A stretch of DNA of 64,000 nucleotides from Ziziphus jujuba (Eukaryota > Streptophyta > Magnoliopsida > Rosales > Rhamnaceae). The stretch covers positions 5,091,501 to 5,155,500 of the forward strand of contig NC_083388.1 of assembly GCF_031755915.1 (NCBI RefSeq), written 5' to 3'. Shown here one piece after another: positions 42,565 through 55,992 of this stretch. The notes under the pieces were generated by a model that was not told the origin of the DNA, ran no database searches, and saw only the letters and a list, made by a program, of their open reading frames with translations. Position numbers and translations under genes: made by a program. Numbering within the stretch: position 1 is the first letter of the stretch; each line of letters opens with the position of its first letter.

Positions 42565-44385
42565 TTGGTTGGCTATAGTGATGTGACCAAGGGATATAGA
42601 GTGTATAACTTGGAAACCAAGAAACTTGTGATAAGTAGAGATGTGAAAGTTGATGAGGAAGCTAAATGGGTTTGTAGTAAGGAGGAGTTGGCTAGTATGG
42701 ATGAAGACAATCGGCTTAAAGCTCATGATAACGATGAGGAACAAGGAAATGATGAAGGTGCTGCCCATAATGATGAATATGATGAGAATGAGCTAGAAAT
42801 CTCCATAGGGGCTGATTTGGAGATTGGTGATGGTGTGAGAGGCACAAGACCTCTTAATGAGATTTATGAAAGGTGTAATGTGGCATTGAGTGATCCAATC
42901 AATGTCTATGAGGCTATGGCAAGAAAAGAGTGGAGACAAGCCATGCAAGATGAAATCGATGTAATAAACAAGAATGACACTTGGAGCTTGGTAACAAAAC
43001 CGAAGGGAAAGAATGCTATTGGGGTGAAGTGGATCTTTAGAACCAAGTACAATCCAGATGGGTCCATAAATAAGCACAAGACAAGGCTTGTTGTCAAAGG
43101 ATATGCACAACAAGCCGGTGTGGATTATGGAGAGACTTTTGCACCAGTTGCAAGGATGGAAACCATAAGACTTCTCCTTGCAATTTCGGCACAAAAGTCT
43201 TGGAAAGTATATCACCTTGATGTGAAGTCAGACTTCTTGAATGGAATATTGAAGGAGGAGGTCTATGTTATGCAACCCGAAGGTTTTGTGAAGGAAGGAA
43301 GTGAAAAGAAGGTATACAAGCTACACAAGGCCTTGTATGGCCTTAAACAAGCTCCTAGGGCATGGTATGCCAAGATAGATGGTTTTTTGACAAAGCATGG
43401 ATTTAGGAGGAGTCCTAATGAGCCTACATCGTATATTAGGACTCATGGTTACATGGTGTTGGTGACTCTTTATGTTGATGACCTCCTAATGACCGGTGGT
43501 AATGAGAAAGAAGTGAGCAATTTCAAAAGTGAGCTAGAATTGAACTTTGAGGTGTCTAGCCTTGGAGAGATGAAATACTTTCTTGGAATTCAAGTTGTCC
43601 AATCATCCAAGAGCATCTTCATATCTCAAGAAAGCTATGGGAAGGAGTTGCTCAAGAAGTTTGACATGGAGGATTGTAATAGCGTTGCCACACCTATGAA
43701 TGAAGGCACCAAGTTGGTGAAGGATGATGATTCTCCAAAGGTAAATCCTTCTATCTATAGAAGTTTAATTGGTAGCCTTTTATATGTATGCTCTACTAGA
43801 CCGGATATCATGTTTAGTGTGGCTGTTTCGTCAAGATTTATGCATAGTCCATCACAAAATCATCTTAGTTGTGCAAAAAGAATCCTAAGGTATTTGAAAG
43901 GTACTAATGATTTCGGTATATGGTACAAGGATGGCATGAATGAAGCTTTGCTTGGTTATAGTGATAGTGATTGGGCTGGTTCTTTGGATGATAGCAAGAG
44001 CACATCGGGCTACATTTACACTCTTGGAAATGGTCCTTTCTCATGGAATTCCAAGAAGCAACAAACCGTTGCACAAAGCACCGCGGAAGCCGAGTATATT
44101 GCTTGCTCAAGTTGTGCTAATCAAGGTGTTTGGCTTAGGAAATTATTGGAGGACTTAAGCTTGAAGCAAGAGGAAGCCACAGTAATATTGTGTGACAATA
44201 CTTCAGCAATAGCAATTGCACAAAATCCAGTCCAACATGGGAGGACCAAGCACATACCGGTCAAGTATCATTCCTTAAGGGAATTTGAAGCAAGTGGTGA
44301 AGTGAAGTTGAAGTATGTGACTTCCGAGGAGAATCACATACCGGTCAAATATCTTCACCAAGCCATTGGGAAAGAAGAGATTTGA
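42565..44385 (+). pseudogene. Copia pol fragment: integrase end, RT and RNase H (606 codons open)
   Basis: The frame has no stop over 606 codons but also no natural start: it opens in the integrase C-terminal segment (VGYSDVTKGYRVYN, VISRDVKV), followed by an acidic linker. RT: AMQDEIDVINKNDTWSLV, KWIFRTKYNPDGSINKHK, KGYAQQAGVDYGETFAPVAR, KALYGLKQAPRAWY and YVDD with its catalytic pair. RNase H: GYSDSDWAGSLDD, STAEAEYIA and ILCDN hold three acidic positions. The fourth, expected in the KHI. segment, is Pro (44257-44259), within an odd repeated CACATACCGGTCAA patch. Gag and protease are deleted, so the element is not autonomous. The open frame argues for a fairly recent deletion. Confidence 0.88.
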
Positions 44386-44434
44386 TATATTGAGAGGACT
44401 TCTCAATATCTCATACAAAATTACTAAGGAGGAG

Positions 44435-45477
44435 TGTTGAAGTGTGGCAATTTTGCCACTTGATGGTGCATGTCACCGGCTAGCATGCACACCTTGGTAT
44501 CAAATCCTTCCCTTTTATGAGTTTATATTTTTTATATGTTTTTAATTGATGCAAGGTATATTTTGATAATGTTTTGTGCCTAAGTTATGTATGCAAAAGT
44601 ATAGGCAAAATTATGCACAAAAGAGTAGGAATGTTATGCTTGAAATGCCTATGGTGCTGGATTCATAATTTCCAGCAACATAGTTCCACTATTTATCTTA
44701 TATCTCAGGTTGCAAATGGAGTTTTGGGATGAAAGTTTACGGTATGTCTACAGACATATATAGAAGACTATGGTTCAAATATCAGGTCAAAATGACATGG
44801 GAAGGTCCATTTTCTATTCCAAACAGATTGCTGTATCTGATGGGCCCAGTATGCAAAGTATGGGTCAGTTTTGGAGCTGTTTGGCCCATGATCCGGTTCC
44901 AGAACTTTTCTAGCTCTTGGCACAATATTTATTGATGACCAAGGATGCTTCAAACCAAGTTTCATAAGTAGATACGAAGGGGAACTAAGTAGGTGAAGCT
45001 AGTTTGGTTGTTTACCCAAACTAGTTAAACAATAGGAACTTAATTCAAACCATGTGCCACTTTTTACTATATTTGGAATAGACATGTTGCAGCTGTTTTT
45101 TACCTCTTTTGTGTATGAAAAGTTAGGTGTTGACCATTTTACTTTTTAAATTCAAATACTTTACTCATTTTGTAAGCTCACATGCTTGGCATGTGTGAAC
45201 TAGTTGTAATTTCAAGCTTATATTGTAAAATGAATGAAATGGCTACACATCTAAGCCTTATTTTCAAAAGCCAACGTGGTCCCCTTCTTCTTATCTCTTC
45301 TTCAACACCTTAGAACACTTTAGGAACCCTAAAAACCAAAAAACACCATAACCAAAACCTAAAAACACAATTCACACACAACCATTCCCAAGAGCATCAC
45401 CAAAAGCTTGCTTGTTGCTAACACTTCAAGCTAGCTTGCTCTTGGTCATAACCTTCTCACCCCAACATGGGATTTTG
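44435..45477 (+). repeat. Copia 3' LTR (1043 bp)
   Basis: Starts TGTTGAAGTGTGGCAATT and ends CCCCAACA. It carries an inverted repeat GTGGCAATTTTGCCAC at the start. It is followed by the TGGGA duplication and the rest of LTR G. Confidence 0.92.
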
Positions 45478-47274
45478 ATGCCACAATTGAATAGAATTAA
45501 AGTATATTTGTGCATTAAAGCATAATTTGATTTGGTAAATTATGGGAATTTTATTTTATGAAATTGTGGATTTAATTTTATTTAAATTGTGGTTCAAATA
45601 AATTGTGAAATTAATTATGTTCAATAAAAATGTATTTATCTATTGATGAATTGTAAGATTCAATTATATTTGAATTTTGAGAAATTGAAGTAATATTTAT
45701 TTTAAATTATTGTTACATTCATGGATGGATTTGAAATTGATGGAAATTATGCTATGGATTTATGACAATGATTTATAAAGGAATTGTAGAAAATTTACGG
45801 GTTTAATTGAATGGAATAAACCCGATGGACTTTTTTGAGATTTGAAAATATATGAATTTTATAATTTTTGGATGCACTATACACGTACTGGTGTTCTTTA
45901 TACATGAATATGATTAGCGCGCAGGTGGATGTGGTGAGTGCGCAGGTGGGTGTGAGTAGCGCACAGGTGATTATGGGGTTATCCTGTGGTTGCCATCGGA
46001 TGAGGGTAGGCCGCCCTTCCATGGCCGAGATGCCTGTTTGCAGCAGCGCGGTGGGACGCCACACGATCGTATGCCGGTTTCTCTCCTTAACCTCCTATCT
46101 GGCGGTGCTTGAGACGCTGCATACTCTTGGTGCCACTGGTATATAGTGGGTGCATAAAATGGTTTTGATGACATGATTTTAAATTAAATGTATTTAATAA
46201 TATTTTTATTATTTATTTAAATTTAAAGCTTTACACAAATTTTATGAAATTGTTATCGTGATTTTATTACCTATTTTCGTTAATGTTTTAAAAGTTATTT
46301 GCCTTGATTTTATCATTAAAATCGATTTGGTATTTTAAGATAAATTCTATTATATTTTTATCATTTGTTTTATATAGATGTTTAGATTGATTTAAAATGT
46401 TTCTTTGATTATTTCATTGATTTAATTAATAAATTTTGTAATTTATATATTGGGTTTATTTTTTATTTTATGCCAAATTTCTTTAATATAAGTTTATTTA
46501 TGATTTTATTTATTTTATCTAGTGATGTCTTATTCTATATTTCCATTATAATTTTGGATCCTTAAATTCTTGTATTTTATTTGAAATTTATTTAACTAAT
46601 TATTTCTTGATTTTTGGGGCATAAAATGTTGGGTTTTACAAAAATGTTTTAAAAAGAAAACTTTTCCAACTGAGTGAATTGTGAGGGTTTTGAGAGAAAA
46701 TATTATTTTTAACTACCTATTATTTATTTACTTATTTTCTATTAATCAATAAACTAAGTTATTTACCTTATTATTATTATTATTACTGCATAGTAGATTG
46801 GGTTACTCACTAAGATAATTAGCATCTCATATTTTTTAAATTTCGTTCCCTTAGGCCCAGGTTAGTCGACGTTGATTGTCCGAGGGCATGCTCGACGTCT
46901 TGGTTTGTTGCCGAAAGTCCAGAAAGCTTTTCCTTCCATTTCTATCTTGTATTATTTCTTTTTATCCTATATTGTATTAAATTTCATATTCAATTGTACT
47001 GATAACGCTCTGTATACTATTTGGAAATTTATTTAATTATGCACTGGTTCCCTGTTATTTATTTGAAGTCCTGCAAATTTGTGGTAATAAATTGTAGCAA
47101 GGTGGGAGGAATAAGATAGTGTATATAGAAGTGTGTTTTCAGAGCAGAAAAATTGTGGTAAGTCCAACCCTTAGGGGAGGTTCTGTCGGATTTTCCATTG
47201 GAAGGTCCGGTAGGGTTTCCCTGGGATTAGGACTTGTCTAGGAATCGGGTAAGGAATTTTGAACGGATCCTGAC
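45478..47274 (+). repeat. LTR G, second segment
   Basis: Continues G: AT-rich part, TTAGCGCGCAGGTGG repeats (45915-45965), GC-rich block (45970-46160), AAGATAATTAGCATCTC (46818) and the terminal box ending GGATCCTGAC at 47274. Confidence 0.8.
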
Positions 47275-47433
47275 GGCACCCACGGGGGGCATTTTGATTG
47301 GTCAAACGGTTGTGTGGGGCATGTGAGATGTGAGAGGAGGAGAGAAAAAGAGGAGAGGGAGAAAGAGGGGATAGAGCCACCACCGATTCACCCTTTTTTG
47401 GCAGGCCCCATCCTCCATGTGCTAGACGTTCGG
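47275..47433 (+). repeat. LTR F, second segment
   Basis: GGCACCC.CGGGGGGCATTTTG and a GA-rich stretch (47336-47375) resume the leader of F broken at 40913; cut again by H. Confidence 0.65.
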
Positions 47434-49461
47434 TGTAACACCCCGTCCCGAAGTACACCATAAATTTCTAAACTTTGACCAGGTTTGACCATCATTGACC
47501 GAGAAAGGGTTAACTGTTGACATTTTGCTCCTGATGGAATTTCACATTGACCGAGTTACCGTTACGAAGTACATATTGTCACGAGTTCATAGACTAGTAG
47601 CACGTTGAAAACGGAGCTACGGTTTGAAAGTTATGAGCAAAACAAGTTGAGGTCCAAACTGTCCAAGGGGTGCTGGAGGTGACTTTTTGTTCATGCAAAG
47701 TTGAGTTTTGACTCATGCATGGTTGTGAAGTACTCATCGATACGAATTCATAGACTAGTGGTACATCCAATTTAGACATGTGGTTTGAAAGTTATGGACC
47801 TGTAGAGTTTTTTAAATATAGTATTATTTTAATATATTTTTAAATGTGTGAACAATTGTGCCATGTGTCAAAAAAAAATGGACCCACCCGTGAGTGCACA
47901 ATGGCACCCATGGGCGTTTTGACTGGCTAAGACGGAGAAGGAGGAAAGAGAAGGAGAAGGAGGAGAGAGAGAGAGAGAGAGAGCTAGAGAGAGAAACATA
48001 ACCGGCCAACCACTGTTCACCCATTTTTGGCCACCAAAACAATACACACACCACCCTAGCTTGAAGCGCACCTGAAAACCAGCCGGCCAGCCAAAAATCA
48101 TGGCCAACCGACCTTCGATGCTCCCGGATAGAGACTTTTTCTGGCGGCAGCGCCGATTACTTCAAACCCAGATTTCTCCCTATTCCGGCCTCTGTTTGCC
48201 ACACCGCCGGTCCCGTTAAGTCACCCATTCCCCGATCTACCTTTCCACCAAAAGTCACGGCCAGTGGCCACCTTACGCGCCGCCGGAGGTGGCGGATTCC
48301 GGTGACCACGTCGGCTTGTCGGGAAATTGACTTTCCGGCGAGTTTCCAGTTGCATCGCCCATCCTTTCCCACTAATTCTGACCCTCTGAACCGAAATCCG
48401 GTGTCCACTTTCCTCAATTCTTGACGGATTGAAAGAATCGAGGACTTCAATTCTGAGAGCTTTCTGGCGAGATCCCGGCCACCACGAGTCTCATCTCCGG
48501 AAGGTAAGCCTCAATCCGCGATCCTCATTCCATAAGCTTCATTTCGGTATATTACTCATAAATTTTGGTTAACGTTTGTGTTAAACCCCCCGGTTACCGG
48601 ATATTATTTACCCGAATAAAATATTAATTTATTTGAGTTGTGTAATATTGTTGTTCTAGGAGCACGTGTGCATCGTGGAATTGATCCCATGGAGGATCTT
48701 GGGTTAATTGCGTGCTCGAGGTGAGTGACCCACCTTCAAAACTATTTTCGGTTGATAAATTTTATATATTTTATGTTGAATATGTGTTTGGAAATTATAT
48801 TCATGTATAAATTAATTATAAATTATATTTGGGATTTTGATGCGACAATTGAATAAAATTATAGTATATTTGTGCATTAAAGTATAATTTGATTTTCGTA
48901 AATTATGGAAATTTAGATTTTTATGAAAATTTGATATTTAAAGAAATTATGATTTTTAACTACCTATTAATTATTTACTTATTTCTTATTAATCAATTAA
49001 CTAAGTTATTTACCCTTTTATTAATAATATTATTGTACAGTAGATAGGGTCACTCACTGAGATGATTAGTATCTCATATTTCTAAATTTTGTTCCCCTAG
49101 GTACAAGGATTGGGAGACATTGATTTTTCGGGGGCGAACTCGACATCTCAGTTCATTGCCGAAAGTCCAAGAAGCATTTCCTCCCTTTTTTCCTCTTCAT
49201 CTTGTATTGCTTCTTTATCTGACATTGTATTGATTCTCTGTTATTATTTTGGAGTGCTATAAATTTGTGGAAACAAATTGTAGTAAGATGGGAGGGATAA
49301 GGTGGTGTTTATAAAAGTGTGTTTTCAGTGTGGGAAATTTGTGATAAGTCCAACCCTTAGGGGAGGTTCTATCGGATTTTCCATTGGAAGGTCCGGTAGG
49401 GTTTCCCTGGGATCAGGGCTTGTCTAAGGTTCCAGTGAGGAATTTTGGATGAGTCCTGACA
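47434..49461 (+). mobile_element. Solo family-A LTR H (2028 bp), target duplication TTCGG
   Basis: TGTAACACCCCGTCCCG to GTCCTGACA, flanked by TTCGG at 47429-47433 and 49462-49466. It is shorter than its sisters because the part with the GC-rich block is deleted between about 48955 and 48965. It contains the GA tract (47960-47990) and the box GTGAGTGACCCACC (48721). Confidence 0.92.
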
Positions 49462-50695
49462 TTCGGCAAGCCTACTTGAAAACCGATCAGCCACCCAAAA
49501 CCCACAGCCAACCAATCCCCGATGCGGGCACAGATTAGGGCTTTTTCAATTGGTGGCACCTTTTGTTTCCATTGCCGATTTCTCCCAAATCAGCGATCCA
49601 CTTTTGACACCGCCGGTCCCATTGAGACACCCATCCTCCGATCTACCTCTCCACCAAATTGTACGGCCAGTAGCCACTGGGTGCGCCACCGACAGGGAGC
49701 TTTTTCGATGGGCATGATGGCTCATCCGAAAACACAGTTCCAGCGAGTTCCCGATAATCCTACGTACCCTTTCCCACTAATTCAACCTCCTTAAATCCAC
49801 CAGTTCTTGACATATTGAGAGATTTGAGCATATTAAATCTGAAACCTTTCCGGCAAGATTTCGGCCACCATAGATCCGATATCCGGAAGAAGAACATGTG
49901 AGTTATGGAAATGATCCTGTGGCGGATATTGGTTAATACGTGTGCTTGAGGCGAATGATCCACCTTCAAAATTATAGTGGGTTGATAAATTGTATATATT
50001 TTGAATTGATTATATATTTGAAAATATATTTCATATGTTATATATTTAGTAAATTTCTATTTGGAATTTTGATGCCAAAATTGAATGAATTAAAAATATT
50101 TGTGCATTAAGAAATATTTTGATTTTAAGAATTTTATGGATTTGGGATTTTGTTAATAATTATTAAATTTTATTGTTGGAATATTGCGTAATTAAATATT
50201 TTAAAAATATGTTTTATGTATTTGATATCTAAGAGAATTCCCATTTAAATTTATATTACCAAATCATGATGATTTTTAATATATGTATTGCTATCATATA
50301 TTTTGGGATTTAAAGATTCATGGTTTAAAGTTTTATTTAAATTATTGTTAAGTTTAATGTTGGTTTTATGATGCAAATAATGGTGTTTATATGAATTTAA
50401 TTGCATACCAATTTTATATGGATTTTAATATCAATTTTCGTACAGTTTGATTTTAAGGATTTGAAAAAAATAATTGTTTTAAATTTTTATGCTCAAAGAA
50501 TGTATTTAAACATTTGATTAATTGTGGATTTGATTTAGTTATGGTGAAATTAATGGATTTACATTGATGAATTTAAAGTGATTGATTCATGACGATGGTT
50601 TAAAGGTGATGTGGACCAATGGATTTGAAAAGTGGTATTTATGAGATTTCAAAATTAGAAAAATATATGATTTTATTGGTTTTAGATGCACCCAT
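49462..50695 (+). repeat. LTR F, third segment
   Basis: Resumes with TTCGGCAAGCC, decayed leader, the GGCGAATGATCCACC form of the conserved box (49950) and AT-rich sequence; ends near TTTTAGATGCACCC. Confidence 0.65.
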
Positions 50696-50715
50696 TGTCA
50701 GGATCCCTTTCCGGA
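50696..50715 (-). repeat. 20-bp scrap of a reversed LTR end
   Basis: TGTCAGGATCCCTTTCCGGA reads in reverse as an LTR 3' end (...GGATCCTGACA). It sits exactly between LTR F and LTR I. Confidence 0.45.
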
Positions 50716-53154
50716 TGTAATGCCCCGTACCAAAATACATATATTTTAAACAACTTTAACTAAGTTGACTAAATTTGATCAAGTTTGACTAAGTGAACAA
50801 TATATGGGTCCAAGTTGACTTTTTCAATAGCCAATATTTTTGGTTTGACTGAGGTACCATTGTGTAGATCTCGTCGATACGAGTTCATATACTAGTGGCA
50901 CATCAAATTCTGAGTTACGGATAAAAAGTTGTGATTCTGAAAAGTTTTAAGCATAAGTTTTATATCAATGTCCAAACCAATCCCTAGTTTTTGTCTATTA
51001 GTGACCTTAGGCTCTATATAAATGTCGATAAGCATGCCAAACAAGAAGCAAAGCCCAAAATACCCATTGTATCTCCAAAACCCAAGATATTCTCCCCCCA
51101 GACCAGTGGGTTCGAACTGGGTCGTTTCGACCCGTTTACCGTCGAACCGGATCACCGCTGTTTTGTCCATTTCTGGCCAACCATCACTTACACATGCCAG
51201 CCAAGTAGAAAGGTCACTTGAAGGTGAGCTTAGCCATAAAATTTCATGACGAGCAGCGGCTGGATGCACCCAGATCGGGCCGGCAAAGTCAGCGGCGGCG
51301 GGCAAGGTGGGTAGCTGGGTTTTCTCAATTTTTGGCTGTTTCAGGCCAACCCATACATCTTTTCCACTATTTTTGACCCTCTAAACCCATTCCCGTGGTT
51401 ATTTTTCCTAGATTCCTCATCGTTTGGGAGATACGACGACTTGAAATTCGGTCGAAGCTTCAACCGAGTCTTTCGGCCACCGGAGGAAACTTTGGACTAA
51501 GATGAGCATATCGGTGGGTTCCTTGTCTCTTGGGATTTCTGTCAATAAAAGGTTTGTGAATTTTGGAGGTCGTTTGATAATTTTTCTATTTTTGGATTAA
51601 TTAGTTAATTTTTAGATAAGTTGGGACTGTATTTGGACAAAATTGATCAAATTGGTTAAAATTGGAGTTGGATTAGTGAAATTGGATATTATTGGGACCC
51701 ATTAGGTGGTTCAATTTTGAAAGATTAGGCTTTGAGTGAAAATCCACAATTTTGGGTACCGGATCCTAAAGGTACGCAGTATAATTAGACTATTCGATGT
51801 CCAATTTATATAATTTTGTAGTACCATAAATTATTTTAAGACATTTGGGTCATACAAGTGTCTTTGGTTTAGTTATTGGGAGCCTGAGGAATATTTTATT
51901 ATATTATAGGCACTCGAGTTAAGCCTGGAGGTGATCCTACAGAGGAGTAGGAGTGAGCATCTGCAGTACAATGAGTAGTTATTATTTTTAAAATGTTTTG
52001 TGTATATAGAATAACATATATGTGCGGTTGGATATTTTACGTATATATAAATTGATTGAAATGGTTGCCTTATGCATATAAAAGAAATGGTTTCCTTATG
52101 CATATAAAATATCTACTTTCACTTACACGAGTTATCATTTTATGCAGATTTTAATAAGATTTTTAATGATTTCTAGTTTTGATGAGTTCATAGTGAACTT
52201 GAGAATTATGTTAATTAAATATTCTGGTAATTGAATTGAAATTTTAGATCATTTTGGAAAATATTTGATATGAGGAGTAGATTGAAAATTTGTATGATTT
52301 TAAGCATGTTCAAATATTTTATAAATTTTTAGGTGCTTAAAATCGGTTTATGGTTAATATATTTGATTGTGGTATTTCTGATTTTCACATGAAATGATGA
52401 TTTGAAATATTTAAATAAGATGTGGAATTTTGATATTAAAGTATTATTATGATACAGTACTGTCGGAAAAATATATATGATCTTACAAGATTGTTTTACA
52501 GATACTGTATCAGTTATTTTAAGTTGATGTACCATGTAATGCCAATATCTTGGATGAGTATTATATTATATTATATTATATTACAGCGTGCTGGGTTTTT
52601 GCCACAGTATCGTGAGTTTAGGCTCTACCCACAGGATATTATTGCCACAGACTGTGAGGTCGGGTTTATCCGACAATTTATTATTATTGCCACGGTACTG
52701 TGAGGTTAGGCTCAGCCCACAGGATATTATTGCCACAGACCGTGAGGTTGGGTACGTCCCGATGGTTTACTATTTCCATGATACCTTTCGGATATTGAAG
52801 GTCGTGAGGTGGGGGTATCCCACGGTTTTCTATTTGATACATCAAATGGTACATTGTATACGTTTTGAGTAGATTGTTGATTTCCAAATATTGTGATTAT
52901 TACTGTATTTTCATAAATATTTTATGGAACTGCATTCATTATATATTATGCTCAATATTTATATATTGATTAAGACATTTTATAATATTACAATTATAGT
53001 GCACTTGATACTTTGAGCATCAATTTTATGATATTAATTTGGGGTATAAGTTTAAGTTTTGTGAAATGATTTTTAAAAGGGGAACTTTTCAAACGAGAGG
53101 TCTTGAGAGAAATATTTTTACGGAAATAAATTATTATTTTTCTATTATATTATG
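50716..53154 (+). repeat. Family-B LTR I, first segment
   Basis: Starts TGTAATGCCCCGTACC. It shares its whole order with J (61709 onwards): TTGAC-like repeats, CTCGTCGATACGAGTTCATA (50869), leader with CGGCCACCGGAGGA, TGGGTACCGG box (51752), GGAGCCTGAGGAATATTTT (51880), a hairpin minisatellite (52601-52830) and TTTTAAAAGGGGAAC. It is broken by K. Confidence 0.75.
52601..52830 (+). repeat. Tandem hairpin array in LTR I
   Basis: Five ~45-bp units of the form GCCAC.G.(AC/AT)CGTGAGG plus stem-loop plus GG.TATTATT. Stems include GTCGG/CCGAC (52659-52663/52670-52674) and GTGGG/CCCAC (52809-52813/52819-52823). The fourth unit pairs only with G-T wobbles, and the first and third are weak. Confidence 0.7.
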
Positions 53155-55953
53155 TGTCAGGACCCGTCTAAGATCCCTCAACAAAATTCTAGACAAACCC
53201 TGATCCCAGGAAAACCCTACCGGTTCCTTCAACGGAAAATCCGGCAGAACCTCCCCTAAGGGTTGACCTTACCACAAAATTATCCTGCACGAAAAACACT
53301 TCTGATTACATCCCCTTATTCCTCCCACCTTACTACAATATATTTCCACAGATTTGCAACACTCCAAGTAAATGACAGGGAATCAATATATGATTCTATA
53401 AATATGTGTCCAATCAGTATATAGAGCATTATATAATATAATTAAGTACAAAATTTCATACAATAAATGATAAAAATGAAATAATACAAGATAGAAAGGA
53501 AGGAAGGAAAAGCCTCTGGAACTTTCGGTAACAAACCAAGACGTTGAGCTCGCCCTCGGACGATCAATGTCGACTAACCTGAGCCTAGGGGAACGGAATT
53601 TAAAAACGTGAGATGCTAATCATCTAAGTGAGCAATCCGATCTACTAATCAATAATAAAAATAAAAGAGTAAATAACTTAGTTAATTGATAAATAAGAAA
53701 TAAGTAAATAAATAATAGGTAGTTAAAAATAATATTTTCCCTCAAAACCCGCACAATTCACTCAGTTGGAAAAGTTTTTTTTTTTAAACATTTTCGCAAA
53801 ACCCAATATTTTATGCCCCAAAAATCAAGGAATAATTAATTTAATAAAATTTAAATAATCGAAATGCTAATAAAATATAATAAAATAAATTTAAAATACT
53901 TGCATTAAAGAAATATAACCTAAAAGTGAAATTTAATATATAATTCATAAAATTTGATTTAATAAATCAAAATAAACAGTATCAAAAATATAATTTAAAT
54001 AATTACAAACAATCATGTAAAATAAGTGGTAGAAAAATACTATAATATTCAGTTTGAAATATTCAACCAATCTATATAATATTTTTATGGCAAGATGCAT
54101 TTTAAAAACATTAATTTAAAATAAATGACATAAAATATAAAATAAATATATTTTAGAAAATTCTAATTGGAAATAGATGATAAAACAAATTAAATACATT
54201 TAATTTAAATGCTGCTTTAAAACTTTAAGATTTGAAATTTATATCTGAAAAATAATAATTGACGCACCACACTATATACCAATAATGTCCTATGATACCC
54301 AGTATCCCGAGCACCGTCTAACGGGAGGTTAAAGAGAGAAACTTGCATACGGTCGCTTCAATATCCTACAGCGTCGCTGCTTAAATCCTCATCCCGGCCA
54401 TGGAGGGGGGCGGTTTATGGCCAATATCAAACTTGCCTGCCATCAGTCCGATGGCAACTCACGGGAGACATTATAACTTGCGCGCTAATTATATACACAT
54501 ATACAGGACAAAACACCAGTACTATATGAGAACGTCTAAAATCAATTATCGAATTTATTAAAATACCAAGTTTTTCCAAAATTCACCGTGGGAATTATAC
54601 AATTTTTCAAATTTACAATCCCATATTTTCTTTAATCCTCATCATAAATCCATCACTTTAAAATCCATCAATTTCGAATCCATCCATTTAAATATAACAA
54701 TTTTCAACACCATAAAAACCTAATCCATAAATAATCAAATGTATAAATACGGATTTTGAACTTAATACTTTAATACAATTATTTTTCTCAAAATCTTAAA
54801 ATCAATTTATATCAAAATCACATAAATTTCATATTTGCTTAAATCCACATAAGTACATTTATTATACGCAATAAATTCCATAATATAAATTTAACAATAA
54901 TTGATCATAATTTAAATCCATAGCTTCTTTAAAACCAAATATATGAATTCCATGCAATATATGCTTAAATTAATAAACTTTTGGCATCATAAATTCAAAA
55001 ATAAAGTTAATAACAATTTAAAACATAATTTATTTAAAACCCAAAATATAATTTTTGATGCAATACATGCACTAAGTCAACATAAATCATCATCATAAGC
55101 TCAAATAACAATCTCTTAAATGTTAAACAGATATAGCACATTTTTCATAAATTGAATTAGCACCATATATATATATAAATATTATTATTTTTTTTTTTTC
55201 ACAATCCCAAAATATAGTTCGGTGACATTACATATATTAATTAATCATAATTTGACATTATAAATTTTAAATATCAATTCCTCTCAATATCAAACACATT
55301 TATTTTTTATAATTTCAAATAACACAAAATATATATTTTTAATAGTCCCCAAAATAGTTTTGAAGGTGGGTCACTCACCTCGAGCACACAATCCAATCAA
55401 GATTCTCCATAGAAACAATTCTACGACTCACACGTGCTCCTAAAATAACAATATTACACGGAGTCAAATAAATTAATATTTTATTCGGATAAATAATATC
55501 CGGTATCTGGGGGGTTAACACAAACGGTATCCAAAATTCACAAATAAGATGTCTATAGAAAGCTAGTGAGACGAGGATCACATTACTAACCTCCATTGAC
55601 CTCAATTTTTTCGGTGGTGGTCGAAAAATGAACGGAAAGTTCTGGCCAAACACTCCCCTCCACGTATCTCACAAACGCTTGGAATTTGGGCAAATGGAAG
55701 TCATTTTTGGAGCCAGGGGGTCAAAAACTAGTGGAGAGTACCGGTCTCACAGTCGGAAACCACTAAAAAAGGGGTCAGCCGGAGGACCGCCAGTCGTCGG
55801 TTTTGGATGGTCGATCCCGGTCAGCCAAATGGCCTGAAAATTGGCCATCGACGTTGCCTGACCATGGCTCTCAAGCCCACCGGCCCATGTTGCCTTCTGG
55901 CCATTGAAACCTAGCCAAAATGACTGGTCAAAGAAAGAGGGGGAGAGAGTCAA

Positions 55954-55992
<39 letters not shown>

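Larger units (their letters stand above)
42308..45477 (+). mobile_element. Ty1/copia element with internal deletion (Tork-like)
   Basis: The 5' LTR is incomplete (42308-42559), joined directly to late integrase; RT-RNase H follows, then a polypurine tract AAGGAGGAG (44426-44434) and a full 3' LTR (44435-45477, 1043 bp, TGTTGAAGTG...CAACA). A perfect 5-bp duplication TGGGA flanks it (42303-42307, 45478-45482). The empty site is seen in the sister LTR H near 48833. About 800 bp of 5' LTR plus primer site, gag, protease and most integrase are missing. The wording of RNase H points to the Tork lineage, with moderate confidence. Confidence 0.92.

Noticed and set aside
50892..51305. 137-codon minus-strand ORF
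   Set aside because: LTR leader of I; no domain and not conserved in J.
52601..52830. CRISPR-like array
   Set aside because: Units are directly adjacent, imperfect, without unique spacers, and the genome is a plant's.
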